Positions 10,877 to 23,234 of a DNA stretch of 64,000 bases are shown in pieces. The translations under genes were made by a program, and so were the position numbers. The stretch comes from Podospora pseudoanserina (lineage: Eukaryota; Ascomycota; Sordariomycetes; Sordariales; Podosporaceae). Position 1 is the first letter of the stretch; each line of letters opens with the position of its first letter. The DNA lies in the NCBI RefSeq assembly GCF_035222485.1, contig NC_085920.1:8728001-8792000 (forward strand). Reading direction: 5' to 3'. A model generated the notes under the pieces. It did no database searches and was not told where the DNA came from. It worked only from the letters and a program-made list of their open reading frames with translations.

Positions 10877-11551
10877 ATGATCTCTGCGAATCTTTTCCTT
10901 GCAGTCACTGCTCTTTTGAGTAGTCTCACCGCAGCGGTTGATCAAGCGGTTGCTTGTGCCCAGGCAAATAACAAAATTCACCCTCGCGATATCAATGAGG
11001 CAGACCTCACGACGGTCATTTATCAGACCCAAACAGCCACATTGACGTTGACCGTCGAGGAAACCCCCCCCTGCGACGAGTCCCCCGCTACCACGAATAG
11101 CCATTCAGATGCTGGCGAAGTCACTCTCAGCCCCAGCTACTCGACATTCGATACCTCGGAGACGCTGACAGTGACATCCACCATCAGCAGTGGAACTGCC
11201 ACTCTTACCACGACTGTCAGCAATGCATCTACCTACAACGTTCCCGGTCCTTCCACTTCAGCCACCTGGTCAACCTCAACCACATCAGCCAGTGAGCCTG
11301 ACGTTGCAACCCCGTCAATCGACACCGCGGTCACGCCTTTCGTCCCAGCACCCTCGAGCACCACTGTTACCGCTGATGGGGTGAGCGACGCGTCAAGCCC
11401 AACCGAGAGTTCTACTACCGACTATTCCACCGGCACTCCATCCAGTACCGACAGTGTTGCACCCACAGTCAGTGCGGCTGCCATGCCAATCATGCTGAGC
11501 AATGACTTGATGGTTGCGCTTGTGGCTGCTGCCATGGTCATCGCTGCCTGA
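10877..11551 (+). CDS. Ser/Thr-rich GPI-anchored cell-surface protein
   Basis: Single-exon frame of 224 residues. The N-terminus (MISANLFLAVTALLSSLTAA) is a signal peptide. The body is mostly Ser and Thr with scattered Pro, the composition of heavily O-mannosylated wall proteins; only a few cysteines occur near residues 27 and 70. The C-terminus ends in a small-residue site, a short spacer and a hydrophobic tail (LMVALVAAAMVIAA), the plan of a GPI-attachment signal. No catalytic domain is visible, so the likely role is structural or adhesive at the wall or plasma membrane. A pyrimidine-rich leader with a possible 5'UTR intron precedes it. Such proteins diverge quickly and no family is named. 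Confidence 0.75.
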   Translation: MISANLFLAVTALLSSLTAAVDQAVACAQANNKIHPRDINEADLTTVIYQTQTATLTLTVEETPPCDESPATTNSHSDAGEVTLSPSYSTFDTSETLTVTSTISSGTATLTTTVSNASTYNVPGPSTSATWSTSTTSASEPDVATPSIDTAVTPFVPAPSSTTVTADGVSDASSPTESSTTDYSTGTPSSTDSVAPTVSAAAMPIMLSNDLMVALVAAAMVIAA

Positions 11552-12960
11552 TTGAATCTTTTTGGCTCCTCGGTCTGTCTTCCGACGGAGATATCAACAG
11601 AATAATAGTGTTAAGGATGGGTTGTTGGCTGTCGAGATCTGATCTTCATCGTTTACATGGACTTCTGGATGAGATCTGGTCTTCATCGTAAGCGTCGACT
11701 TTTAGATCGAGGAATCTGTCTCCTTTGTTTGAGAATTTGACGGTGTTTAATTTCTGGTTGTCAAGTGGATGATAATAGGAAAAGCGATAACGGTGTTGGT
11801 CATAGGTATTCGAGGATTCCGGTAATACATGGTGGCCAGGCTCTGGGGCTGGGGCACTTTGCTAGGTTTAATATCACTCTCCTTCATTCATTGGCCCGCA
11901 TTGCGTCTCCTGATACAGCATCGATGGGACCATGTAACTTCATCCAAGTCTAACCACTTGAGTTAAGAGTAAGATGCCCTTCTCCTAGTGAGCCAGAATG
12001 CTCACCTTAACTCACAAACTCACTACCAGCAAAATAAGTCCTGTTCTTCACAGGGTTCAATATTCCCCAAGAAATTGGCTAAGTATATATCGAATGGAAT
12101 TTTTGCCCTTCGACGCAGGAAAAAATAGTCATGCCCCAAGTCACCCAGTCATCTAGATCTACAAGCCACCGATGTGATCCATCCCAGACTTTGAAAACCC
12201 GGCACCATATCTCTGTCTACCTGTAAATGGTGGTGTACAACAGTGTAGGTGTGTAGTTTGTCTACCCCAGATTTCCACCCGAAACCAGAAAAACCTCGTC
12301 CCCAAACCATCCCGCCCTTTCATTTATTTTGCAAATCCCAGACATTCATTCATATGAAGGAAGCCTGCTTCTCTCTTTTCCCAACCAGCCAGTCCCGAAA
12401 AAAAGAAAGAAGGAAAGATTTTGGAAATAAAACGACACGGGAAAAGGGCTAGACATGAACAACCCATCCATAAGAAGTCGAAACGTTTCCTTTTTCACCA
12501 GAGACCGGGAAACCCCAACCCATCCGAGTAAAAGCACAGCCATGTAGATGAATACACACAGATAATGGAATACAAGTCACCAAACTCGTATAAGTCCAAA
12601 CATCAACTCGAATAGAAAAGCACAACAAAATATTTGCTTGTCATAGCAGGTAAAGAGTAAAAGAAAAGGAAAACAGTTTTTTTTAAAAAAAAAAAAGTGC
12701 CGCTGTATCATAGGTCATGATACATGACGATTTTGTGGGCGAGGCCAGGGATGGTTGAAGTGTCCGGCATATCTTCCAAGGATCGCCGGAACCGCTTCCT
12801 CCATGCCGTCCTTCGACGTAAGTGTCTTCGTTCCATCCACCATCCTCCACTCCCAAACTTCTAGGCTTGTTGACGCGGAAGATGAAACTTGGTCCGTCAT
12901 CGTGCTGCTATCGTTGTAGATGCGGCAGAAAACCAGAAATAGGAAATCCCGGGAGATCCA
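11552..12960. other. 1.4-kb intergenic region
   Basis: Convergent gap between the GPI protein (+) and the acidic protein (-). A run of 12 A follows a T run near 12680-12697, close to the expected 3'UTR of the minus-strand gene. No coding frame is supported. Confidence 0.4.
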
Positions 12961-14855
12961 TTACAACTGCAAAATTTCCATGTCCGAAATGCTCCGGTGG
13001 CGTTTGTGGAGGTTGTCATCCGCGACGGTATCGGGGGCCTTTCTCTTCTGTGATACATGGTTGAGCGGAGATCCTGGGGAATAATCAAGAGGTCCATCAA
13101 GGCCTACCATGCTGTTTTTCTTTTGCCTGCGCACCGGTGTGATGGGGGTTGTTACCGTCTCCATGCTGCCGGACTTGATGCCTCGGAGAGTTCCAATGTG
13201 GTAAGGTCCAGAGAAAGCGAGTGACTCCTGGGTCGCGACCTCACTGTTGATGAGTTGCTGATTTACCTGATTACGACGGAAAGCGCCCACGGCGTTGGAG
13301 TTCATCTCGAAGTGGGTGAGCAAAGGGTGGACGTCCTTGACATAATAGTCTGTGTTTGTGGTGGTCATGCTGGCCGAGGTCTTGGGCCGTGTCGGGCTTG
13401 AATTTGGATCATTGCTCCAGTCTCCGGCGTTGTCTTCGTCTTCGTTTTCCTGGTCCGATTCGTTGTCCTCCCTAAACTCGATGAAATCCTCAATCCTGAG
13501 AGCATCCTCACCCTCATCTTCCAGGGCTGGGTAGTACTCGGATTCATCTGTCTCTTCCCCAGTGAATGCATCAGAACAGGGGAAGAAGGCCTCACTGGGC
13601 CCAAAGGGCTGTGTAGCGAAATAGTCACCCAAAGTATTAGCGTCCATGACACCCAGCATGATCAAGGCCGAGTTGGCCATCATGGGAGAGCAAGCCGACA
13701 AATCATCCTGAGCAAAATTCAGGTCATACGACTCTGGAGCCAACTCGAGACGATCCGCCTTTTGGCGCGTGAAAATCATCATCTTGCCAGTTTTTGGATT
13801 GATCACGCCGACCGGCTTATCGCTGTCACCGTCCAAGTCGAAGCGCGCAAGACGAGGCTTTCCTCGTACGTGGCAGTTAGGTCTTGGTGTCTCAGAGTCC
13901 GAAGTTTCCACAGACACTGGTCGCCGAACCTGCTTCTTACGCACAACCGGCTCTGGGATGTCCTCTTCTGTTGTGTCGCCATCAGCTGGTAATGGGAAAA
14001 AGTCAGCGCCAACTTCCATTTCCAATCGCAAGCCAACAACTCACTCTCATAACCGTCAAGCTCCGGTGACTCGGTGGAAAATGCCGTCAGCGGAGTGGGT
14101 AGAATATTCAGTGGAGGGATGACCCTTGGCGTTGGCATTGGGGTACCGTGGAGACCTCCATTGTCGAATTCGACATCCGATGTCTCGACGAATACGTCTT
14201 GGGTGGAGCCATTGAAGTCCCAGTACGAGCCATCGGTGTCGGAGCCATCATCATTCTCAATCTCGCGGCGGAACCGGGGATCAAGAGCGTTCTGGTCGAC
14301 AAAGATATCGGGAAAGAATTGCTTGCCATCATCAGATTCGGACAGGTCGGATTCTGTGTTGTCACTGTCGCTGTCGATACCGGCAAACCGAACATGGCGC
14401 TTAACCGGCGTGACATCCGGCAGTTCAGACTCGGGCCACATGGCATCCTCAAACTCTTTTGGTGGTGACAAGCCCTGCCAACTAACACTGTCGTCATCGT
14501 CGTCCTCGTCATCATTGGCATCTTCGTCGTCAATGGCTTCCTCTTCTTCGAGCTCGTCCTCCTCGTCTTCGTCTTCTTCATCAGCGTCATTCTCTTCGTC
14601 GAGCGGCCGAGGGGTTTTCAACAGGCGATTCCTAGCCATATTGGTGATCAGATGCTCCTCCTCGGCCGCAACCACATCGTCCTCGTCGAGTTCATTGTCA
14701 GATTCGCTGACGTCTTCGACGCCGGAGTAACCTTCGTCGTCGGAGAGGTTGAGAGACGACTCGCTCGAGGTGACGGAGGGCCTGCGCGGCTTCTTCTTGT
14801 TGACGAGCTTGATGCGAGGCGCAGAGGGATATTTTTGGTGAATGTTTCGAGACAT
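12961..14855 (-). CDS. acidic, probably nuclear protein of unknown function
   Basis: Exons (minus) 14855-14045 and 13985-12961; intron 14044-13986 (59 nt) has donor GTGAGT, branch CGCTGAC and acceptor TTACCAG, joining DGYE-TDGDTTEED. Spliced length is 611 residues. The N-terminal third has basic patches (KLVNKKKPRRPS) followed by long Asp/Glu runs near residues 75-125. The central part is best conserved in character: RLARFDLDGDSDKPVGVINP then KTGKMMIFTRQKADRLELAP then SPMMANSALIMLGVM. A second acidic stretch and a C-terminus with KRKAPD and KRHRSISDME follow. Acidic runs with nuclear-localisation-like clusters suggest a chromatin or transcription role, but no domain is recognised and the function is inference only. 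Confidence 0.82.
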
Positions 14856-17800
14856 GATTCTTGGCTATGCAGGGGTGGATACAGTAGGTGGGTTGATCTT
14901 GGGGTGATGCACAGTGGATTGGCTCAAACGGCGGTGAACCTTGCTGCAAATGACGATACACGACAATGCCGAGTCCAACAAGCCCAAGGCGTGTCTAACA
15001 GGTAAGCTTTCAATGAAGCTGTTCAGCGCCCAGTCCGTTTATAGAACAATCGGCAGTTGACTTGATCTCAGATATAAGTGGATCAAGATGGGTGGAAGGG
15101 AGGATGTGGGGAAGTGAATTGGCCGACTGGGGAACAGAGCCGCCAGATACTTGTGAGTAGACTGTGGGAAATCGCTGCGTGGCCTGAGAGTGGTGGCCGT
15201 GGTGAGTAGAACTTGTTAATATCAGAGGCGGACTGTCCGTCTCACTGCAGTTGATGTGCAATTGAACCCTGTCCCACACTGGAGACGGGCTCGAGACAGA
15301 TGAGTCTGGTGAAAACTTCGTCGAGTGGGGGAGTTGGCAGAGTTGAATATCTCGCTGAGGCTGCTGGACTGCGGACGTGCGAGTGCAGCACACGTCCGCA
15401 GTGGGCGCTTAGAGCTCAGCGACGGCCGACGGCATCTTGAAATCGACGAAGTTTTGGTGAATCTGTTCTGGGTCTCTGAAAGATAGTGCGACTTCGTCGT
15501 CTGGCGGTTTGGGGTGATGTGGTTGAGGGAAAGGAAAAGGTCAGTGAGGGGAGCAGCGGGACTCAATTGCCTTTTGACGAACTTTTTTTCGATGGGTGGG
15601 ACTGGGATTGCAGCACCTGGGATTGGCTCGGCTCGCTGCTGGAGCCAGAAAACGTGGGGCTAGCGCAATAGAGTTCCACACTTGGAGCAGAGCAGACCCC
15701 TGGTTCAAAAGTGTCCACGATCAGCCAAGAGGCGCTCACTGCCTGCCCTCTGCAATCCCGCGTTCTGGCAGCTGGCAGCTGGAGCTGTCTGTGACTCCAT
15801 CAACCTACAGAGTAAGGTAGCACGCCTCCAAAACTTCAACGGCTAACCCCTCCAATGTACTGCAACCTTCCTTCCATGCCTTTCCTATGCTGCGTGCTCC
15901 TACCGCAGTAGTCTCTACAGACTTTTTTTTGCTCCCTTTCTCCTCATCGAGGGGCCTCGCTGCTCCGGGAACTGTCACCATAACCGTTCTGTCACCGCTC
16001 TTTTCCGTCTGCAGGACATCACCCTCCTGGCTCCTCCACAAATCATGATGAGCAGACACAGAGCCAGGGATGGGATGGAGGGCAGCACCACTTGCATGCG
16101 ACCGAGACAATTAAATCCATACCTACCGTGCGAAATACTCTTTTCATCGTGCCGTCTGTTACATAAGTGTGCCTACATCGTGACCTTAAACATGAATATC
16201 GAGCCCCTCCTGGTGCTCGCTACCAGATTTGGGGGCGGGAGCAGGAATCTGAGGCTCCGAGTCCACAGAATCAATTCCTACGCACACTTCCCCGCATCTC
16301 AGACCCTTTCTGTTTCCGTTGACTTGGCTGCTTGACCTGGCAGGCCACAATGCACGTCAAGCGCGGTTGCATATCACACAGTCACTACGGTATGATGTCG
16401 GTTACGTTGATGGCCGTGACTGGAACTTGCTCGATGATATTCCCCATTAAAGCCCCACAAGTCCATTTGTCTGCTGCACCTGTATATCGTTTACACGCCG
16501 GCCTGGATCAAACATAGATGCCTGACTGGCCCTGAAGAGGCCAAAACAGGCAAGACGTGTATCTAGTTGTCGTCGTTGCGTTGCCTTGACGTGTTATCCC
16601 ACGCTGAGGGTCTCCAGTTCTCCCTCTGATGTCGTTGTGGTTCCAGCTGCCAGCTGGCAGCATCTTCCAGCTCTAGCCTCTACCTAGGCGGGGTAATGAC
16701 TCGTCTTGCCGTCATTTCTTTCGGATCTCCCTCCTCTCCCTCTGCCATTTGAGAATGTGGAGGAGATTCAACAAAAACAGGCTCGCTTATTGCGGAAAAT
16801 GGATTGACCATTGCAGGACCTCGACCGATTGCACGCCCAAACAACGCCGACATCTCACCATTGTTCGCCTTCCACCAGAGACCCAAGAGAAGCTAAACCT
16901 ACTAGCCACATGCGCAGCGCTAGTGGCAAACAGCTTTCTCGTCGATATGCTCGTGGAATCATGTTTGCTCAGACCGAGACAATATTGCGGCTTCCAACCT
17001 GTCACCGCGGTAGGTCTGCAAGAGTCACATAAGGGTTCCATGGTTACGGTGCAAGCAAGGCAAGGCCAGACATTGGATGAAAATTATGACTCGCTGTTCA
17101 GGAGGCAATCTGGACCTTTCCAATTGGCGACGACGGGTGATTTTGCACCTGCACGTTTTCAACAACGAAAGATGACCCAGTCTACACCGAGATCGGTCAT
17201 GCGAATTCAACGCCGGGTGAACCTGGTCAAAGGAGACAAAATTCTAAGAAAAAACGCTGAGGCCGGGGTTTTCGATTTTTCCAAATGGGAGGTATATAGA
17301 AAGAGCGTTACGTATGCCGAACTATTTGCTGGCCAGTGGCCACACACGATCACATGCGCTGGGCTTGAAATGGTTCCTGGCGGCACCTTAACTCTAGACT
17401 AAAGGTGTGAGGGATAAACACAACTAAAAGCATAAAAAACAGTGTCATGGACTTGGATGCAACTGGAACCGGCTTGAAAATTTGCAAAAGAGTCCAGGAA
17501 ACGGGAGCTTCCAATCTTCCCCTCTGCAATTTAAACGCGGGGCAGATGTCATCAAGGAAAAGAGTGGGGAGCTTGGTTAAAAGATAGAGGGGCTAGTGGG
17601 CACCCTCCCCACAGAATAATTGGCGCCACAAGTAAGTTAACTCTATTATACTGTGAACCATGCCTTAAAACCAAATTAATAGATCTTTAAACTATCTTTT
17701 AAAACCTTTTATCTATCTTTAAAGGCGTGATAACTGTGTTTGAAAGCCAAACGATTATCTTTCGAGGTATGGTTTATAAGTTTGACCCCCACGTTTGAGT

Positions 17801-18211
17801 ACCAACTCTTGTTTTTTGTGGTGACTGTGGTGGGTCTGTGGACTATGGCAGATCTTATCTTATCGCTCCACCTGGCATCGCGCTCCCTGTCTCCCTGTCA
17901 GTTTGGTTGTTCGTTCCTGATTCGCCGTTGCCAGGGGAACTGCTGCTTCCAGGTAGCGTAAACATTGTTCTGGCCGCGCCTGGCGACACAACTGGGCAGG
18001 GCATTGGTCCAAACTTCCATGCGTTTTCTCTGCTTCGATTCTTCCACTTGCCAACTCACAACTGCAGCCATCCTGGCCCATATTCTGAACCAGCTCCACT
18101 CTATCTCCCTTGGCACTGCCCTGGACCCTGGGCTTCACCTCGCGCATCACCGAGGACAGGTCGCGGCAACATCCCCGATCTGCTGTAGGCGAACAAAGCA
18201 AGGTGACAGAT
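14856..18211. other. 3.4-kb gene-poor divergent region
   Basis: The gap between the divergent acidic-protein gene (-) and kinesin gene (+). It holds a perfect 12-bp inverted repeat at 15368-15402, described separately, and an AT-rich patch at about 17640-17725 with repeated TCTTTAAA/TCTTTTAAA-like words that may be a decayed repeat. The 217-codon frame at 16749-17402 shows no domain, signal or family resemblance. Long promoters or unannotated non-coding transcripts are possible. Confidence 0.4.
15368..15402. repeat. perfect 12-bp inverted repeat (hairpin)
   Basis: Left arm 15368-15379 (ACTGCGGACGTG) and right arm 15391-15402 (CACGTCCGCAGT) are exact reverse complements around an 11-nt spacer. 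The arms end in CGTG/CACG. They lie about 510 bp upstream of the start of the acidic-protein gene. This could be a dimeric factor site or a cruciform; no function is shown. Confidence 0.8.
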
Positions 18212-20953
18212 ATGGCCACGTCAAGACCGCCGCAGAATCTCTTCCAGGTTTATCTGCGACTTCGCCCACACAACAATAGCGCGTCGACCAGTGGGGAAAG
18301 ATTTCTTTCTGTCGAGGAGCCCGACGAGAACAGCGACGCGCCGAGACATATCACCCTAAACCCCCCCAATGATCGACGGCGTGCCATCGAGAAGTTCGCA
18401 TTCACCCAGGTGTTTGAGGAGGATGCCTCCCAACTGGATGTCTTCCATTGCACTGGCGTCGCAAATCTCGTCGAAGGCGTGCTTGCTCCCTATGGCGGCG
18501 AGGGGACTGATGCTCTGCTTGCGACGCTGGGCGTCACTGGGTCAGGCAAGGTCAGTGGGATGGCCGCCACTTATGGCAGTAGAAAGCAGGAGACAGCTAA
18601 CATTGATATTGATATGGAGTAGTCGCATACCATTCTTGGCTCAAAGTCCCAGCGCGGGATGATCCAGCTCGCCCTCGATGTCATCTTCCGATCCCTTAGC
18701 GACAATCTGCTCGACTGCAGCTCTTACCCTCCCCTCGAACAGTCGATCACCAACTCTGATCCTTCCGAAGCTCTCATCTTTTCTGCCCACAACTTCCTCG
18801 ACAGTGTGTACGCGGATGCGCCCGCCACCTTCAAGAGTAGCAGCTCCAGAGCACCTACGCCTATGCTAGTAGGACACCCTTTTCAGTTACCCCCTCAGTC
18901 TCTAGTCATGAATGAAAGGGTTCGACCCTTTGGATCTGCCGCGAAGACAGTCCTGCTAGGGACAGCGCCCAAGCGGGCCCCAAGTGTTCGGATTGTCAGC
19001 CGTGAGGATTCAGTAGCACCACCAAGCCCCCCTGCCACACCTCGGAAGCGGCTGGAGCCAGTGTCCAAAAGGCCGCGCAAGGCGCAGGGAACCAAAGCTG
19101 CTGCCTCCAAGAGTTTCATGGCTTCTACTGCATCGTCGATACGTTCCAAAGCAGTTACTAAACAACCTTCACAGAGCGAATCCGTTGGACCGAGTTCGAA
19201 CCAACACCGACGCATGAATCGCTCCGTCGCGTTCCCGCAGCAGCCTGATATAAGCGCCCTATCTGTTTCATGCGATCCGTCGTCCGAATATGCCGTGGTG
19301 GTTTCCATGTACGAAGTCTACAACGATCGCATCTTTGATCTCTTGACCCCTCCCACCAAGTCGGCCGCAACGAAAGAATATCGCCGACGACCGCTCCTGT
19401 TCAAGCCGACAGAGACATCCCCTGATCGCAAGATTGTTGCAGGACTTCGAAAGGTTATATGTGGGGATTTGCAGCAGGCCTTACTGGTGCTTGAAGCTGG
19501 TTTACATGAGCGGAGAGTGACAGGAACAAGCAGCAACAGCGTTAGCTCGCGAAGCCATGGCTTTTTTTGCGTAGAAGTGAAAAAGCGCACCCGAGCCAGC
19601 CGCAAGCACGGCGATCTTCCCTGGGGCGGCAGCACTCTCACCATTGTTGATCTTGCTGGAAGCGAAAGGGCGAGAGATGCCAAAACCGCGGGCGCGACAC
19701 TGGCAGAAGCCGGCAAGATCAACGAAAGCTTGATGTATCTAGGCCAATGCTTGCAGATGCAGAGCGATGCCACGACCAAGGACAAGCCAAATCTTGTCCC
19801 ATTCCGTCAGTGCAAGATGACTGAGTTGCTGTTCTCCAATTGTTTCCCGTCGGCCTCATCCTTTTCGTCAGCCCGCCATCGAAATCCTCAGAAGGCTGTC
19901 ATGATCGTCACCGCCGACCCTCACGGCGACTACAATGCAACGTCTCAGATCCTTCGATATTCCGCCCTGGCGAGGGAAGTTACCGTCCCGCGCGTTCCCA
20001 GCATAACACAAACCACGTTGTCGGCCCCGGCGCCTCCTGCCAGCCCACCCCCCCTGGGACAACTAGGCTCTCCACCTGTTCACCATCGCAGCTTTTTTGC
20101 TCCTCCCGGATCATCTTCTTCCAACCAACCGCAGCACGGTGGCCTGTTGTCATCCCCCAACATTCAGCGAGCATTCTCGCCTCTGTCTGGCTCTAGCCTC
20201 AGCGGAGACGCCCACCGCAGCACTATGGAGGCCGCGGCGCTCGAGATTGCCCGTCTCTCTGAAGAGTTGGAGTATCTTCGTCAAGCGCTCGAGTCAGAAC
20301 GCTCAGCGCGCGAAGAAGCCGAGGCGCATTTGCTCAGCATGGAGGATCGTATGATTGAGCTCGAGCAAGCTATTCGTGAGGACTGCACCAACGAGTTTGA
20401 GCAGCGCCTCGAGATTGAGATGGCAAGGTGGAAGACGACGATGCAAATCGAGATGGAACGAGGCGAGGAGCACTGGGGACGGAAGATTGAAGTTTTCGAG
20501 AGGAGCCTCGCTGTCGCGCCTTTATCGTTGCCGTCAACCCAGCCGCAGAGCGATTACGAGGAGGTCGACGGGGAAGACAACGACAAGGAAAATATTCTTA
20601 TGGAGGACATGGAACAGGAGAACGAGAGACTCAAGAGGGAGAACGAGATTCTCAGAAGAGAGGTAGCTGGGATGAGCCCAAGCAAGAGGAGGCCGTTGGG
20701 TGAGAGATCAGGACTCGGTGTTGCCGGTGAGGAGAGCAGAGGTAGCAGTCCAAGACCCACAAGAAAAGACAGGGAAAAAGACAGGGAGGTGACATTGAGG
20801 CAGAAATTGGAGAATCTTAGGATGGATGATTCATCTTCTGAATCTCAGCGGCCGCCGTCTGCACAGCAACAAAGCAGGCACAGCAGTCCCAAGAAGATGA
20901 GGAGGTTACAGACCAAGAGATGGAACGAAATCGATGATGACGATATGTTTTAG
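18212..20953 (+). CDS. kinesin-6-like motor protein
   Basis: Exons 18212-18550 and 18623-20953; 889 residues. The 72-nt intron 18551-18622 (GTCAGT, GCTAAC branch, GAGTAG) falls inside the P-loop, so splicing rebuilds GVTGSGKSHT at residues 107-116. Further motor motifs are VSMYEVYNDRIFDLL, switch I SSRSH near 421-425, and switch II DLAGSER near 456. Between HNFLDSVYAD and the YEVYNDR strand is an insertion of about 170 mostly disordered, basic residues; a large insertion here is typical of kinesin-6 (MKLP/Klp9) motors, which act at the spindle midzone and in late mitosis. A coiled coil runs from about residue 650 (AALEIARLSEELEYLRQALE), with a second heptad stretch near EQENERLKRENEILRREV. 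The tail is basic and Ser-rich. Subfamily assignment is inference. Confidence 0.9.
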
Positions 20954-21217
20954 GTTCACCGATTAGCCGGTATGATTGGTATGAGGGAGGCGCATTGGGT
21001 TGGTTCTTCCCCAGGACATGAAGGAGCATAGCTGGGTACATACATGTCGGAGTTACAGATACAGACAGATAACACCTGAACCAGCCAGTCACGGCGGTCA
21101 GGCATTGTTGGGAGGCCTTTCCTTGGGGCATATGTAAACGATTGTAATGGCTTCTCTTTATCCTCGGTAAACATGCTGTTGTCTACTCGACATATAATCG
21201 GCCGCCTCGCCGATAGT

Positions 21218-22482
21218 TCAAGCCCTCTTGAGCTCAACTTTCTCCTGTTCTTGCTTTTGCTCTGCAGAACCACTTCGCTTGTTTGCCGTGATTGGCTTAC
21301 GGCATGTGAACACATACATTGGGGTGAAAATCCCCATCTTGCCGCCGATAGCCACCGAACGACAGCAGTACCACATGGTGTCCATCAGGGTGAGTGTTTC
21401 GGGTGGCGCAAAGCCGAACAGAATCAACACTCGGTAGATACTTTTGGCGATGAATAGGAAAAGGGGAGACATCTTGACCACCCTGAAGAAGTCATCCCAC
21501 CCAGGAACGCGCCATGCCCAAGAAACATCTCCTGCCGGACCATAGTACCAAGGAGCCCCATTGCTACGGTCAGCCATGTTCTCTTCTGCCAGTAACTCGA
21601 ATCCTGTTGACATTTTGTCAGTTTTGCTCTTTGCAGTTGTTTTGTTGAGGCAAGAAGTTGGACTTACCAGCAGAGACCACACACCTCCTCATATCCGGCA
21701 CCCACGGCATCTTCACAATCCCGTTTCCAAATTCGACCCAGTTCCGAATCTTCGCGTGCTCAGTGTCGTTCTCGTCAAACTTCTTGGTCATGGCGAAGTC
21801 GTGAAACGTAAACGGGGCTCCTGGCTTCAAGATGCGCTTGATCTCACGGTACACTTCTGCAGGGTCGGGGGCGTAACAAAGGCTTTCTACCGAGTATGCG
21901 GCGTCGAAGGATTCGTCTTCGAAGGGGAGTTTCTATCTTTCGTCAGACAGTGCTTCTGTGATAGGAGCAAACAAGAAGGGGATTACAAACCACAAAATTG
22001 CCCTGGACGAGGGTGACCTTGCCTTCCAGTCCGGCCTGCTTGGTCAACTGCGTGCCTCGCTCAACATGCCAGGCGCTGTTTGTGATCCCAATGATCTCGC
22101 AGCCGATTGCTTTGGTGATGGTGCGGACAGGGCCGCCAATGCCGCAGCCAAGATCCAACACCTTCATCCCTGGTTTGAGGCGGGCAATACGGGCAAACTC
22201 GTGCTCATAAGCTGTCATGCTGTCGGTTATGGACTTCCCAGGGAAGATGGGGGTGTAATGGAATCGCTGGCCCCATCCTTGCTCGTAGAGAGGCGAGACA
22301 AGATCATAATAGTCCGAAGCGACTACGTTGTATTTCTTTGCGCGGGCGGCCCGTTCTTCCACCGTGGCGTAGCCGACGGCATCGTGGTCGATGACATTTA
22401 GCTGGGAAGGGTCACGGTTGAAATGGGAAAGGTAGCGGTGGAGAAGCGCAGGGGTGTAGTTGGGAGGTAGGTGGGAAGACAT
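21218..22482 (-). CDS. Erg6-like sterol C24-methyltransferase
   Basis: Exons (minus) 22482-21991, 21932-21668 and 21603-21218; introns 21990-21933 (58 nt) and 21667-21604 (64 nt) have GTTTGT and GTAAGT donors and CTGAC branches. Spliced length is 380 residues, the usual Erg6 size. Near residues 58-76 is YYDLVSPLYEQGWGQRFHY, the aromatic sterol-binding region of Erg6, followed by SAM motif I VLDLGCGIGGP at 108-118, and LCYAPDPAEVYREIKRILKP. The C-terminal half has the GWDDFFRVVKMSPLFLFI-type hydrophobic stretch of this family. The reaction would be methyl transfer from SAM to C24 of a sterol in the ergosterol pathway, at the ER. Many filamentous fungi carry Erg6 paralogues, so this may be the secondary copy. 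It converges on the kinesin gene. Confidence 0.9.
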
Positions 22483-23234
22483 TTTCACAAGCAGTGTTTT
22501 CTTGAGTAAATGTTGGCAGTGTCCAGGAGATGGAGAATTATGAACAGGACACACGTGTCGGTTTTGTGAATCTATAAGTAACACAGGCGAAAGTATTTAC
22601 AGCCCTTTTACATCGACAAAGGTTGTTGAGCTTGGGAGTCGGGAAGGGTGCAGTTAGTATTGTCATGGATCAGCGTTCTTTGTTGAGACTTACGATTGTT
22701 GACAATAAGACAACGAAGGCTCGGGCAACTTATGCGGCTCGACTCAACGAAGCCGTGGAGCTATAGCTGCGGTATCATTTCTCATTGGCCTTTGGGCTGT
22801 CGCTCACAAGAATGCAAACTTGAAAAAAGAAAGTGGTCATCATCAGATCATGCGATTTCAGGGGTAGCTAGCATCTAACCCCGGGGCCTGACCTTTCCAA
22901 TTGGCCCCCAGAATAGAAGAAGCTGTATGCCAGCTTAGGTATCATCCAGACTCTTACTATACCCACAACGGAACTCGATCGCATTACAGTCATTAACTCG
23001 TGCAACCAAGATGGATTCGCCTAACCTGACACCCCGAGCAGCAAACCACCCAAGGAGGATCCAACATTTCCCGTTATACGTCTTCCTCATAGGGCTGCGA
23101 CCTTTGCTATCACTGCACATGGAGCCGATCATCCCATGGGCCGATAGGTGCCCGGTTTAGAGCTCGAAAACATTTCTCCCATGGGCCAGGTACAGCTGTA
23201 TGAAACGACAACCAAAGTACACACTATCCCCTAC
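22483..23234. other. intergenic, 0.75 kb
   Basis: Lies upstream of the Erg6-like gene and downstream of the flavin monooxygenase gene, both on the minus strand. It should hold the Erg6-like promoter. No coding frame is supported. Confidence 0.45.

Noticed and set aside
14074-14730. 218-codon + strand Ser-rich frame
   Set aside because: Exact antisense shadow of the Asp/Glu-rich exon of the minus-strand acidic protein; the Ser runs are the complement of GAC/GAG runs.
16749-17402. 217-codon open frame on the + strand
   Set aside because: No domain, signal peptide, splice pattern or conserved-looking block. It lies in a long divergent promoter region with overlapping frames on the other strand.
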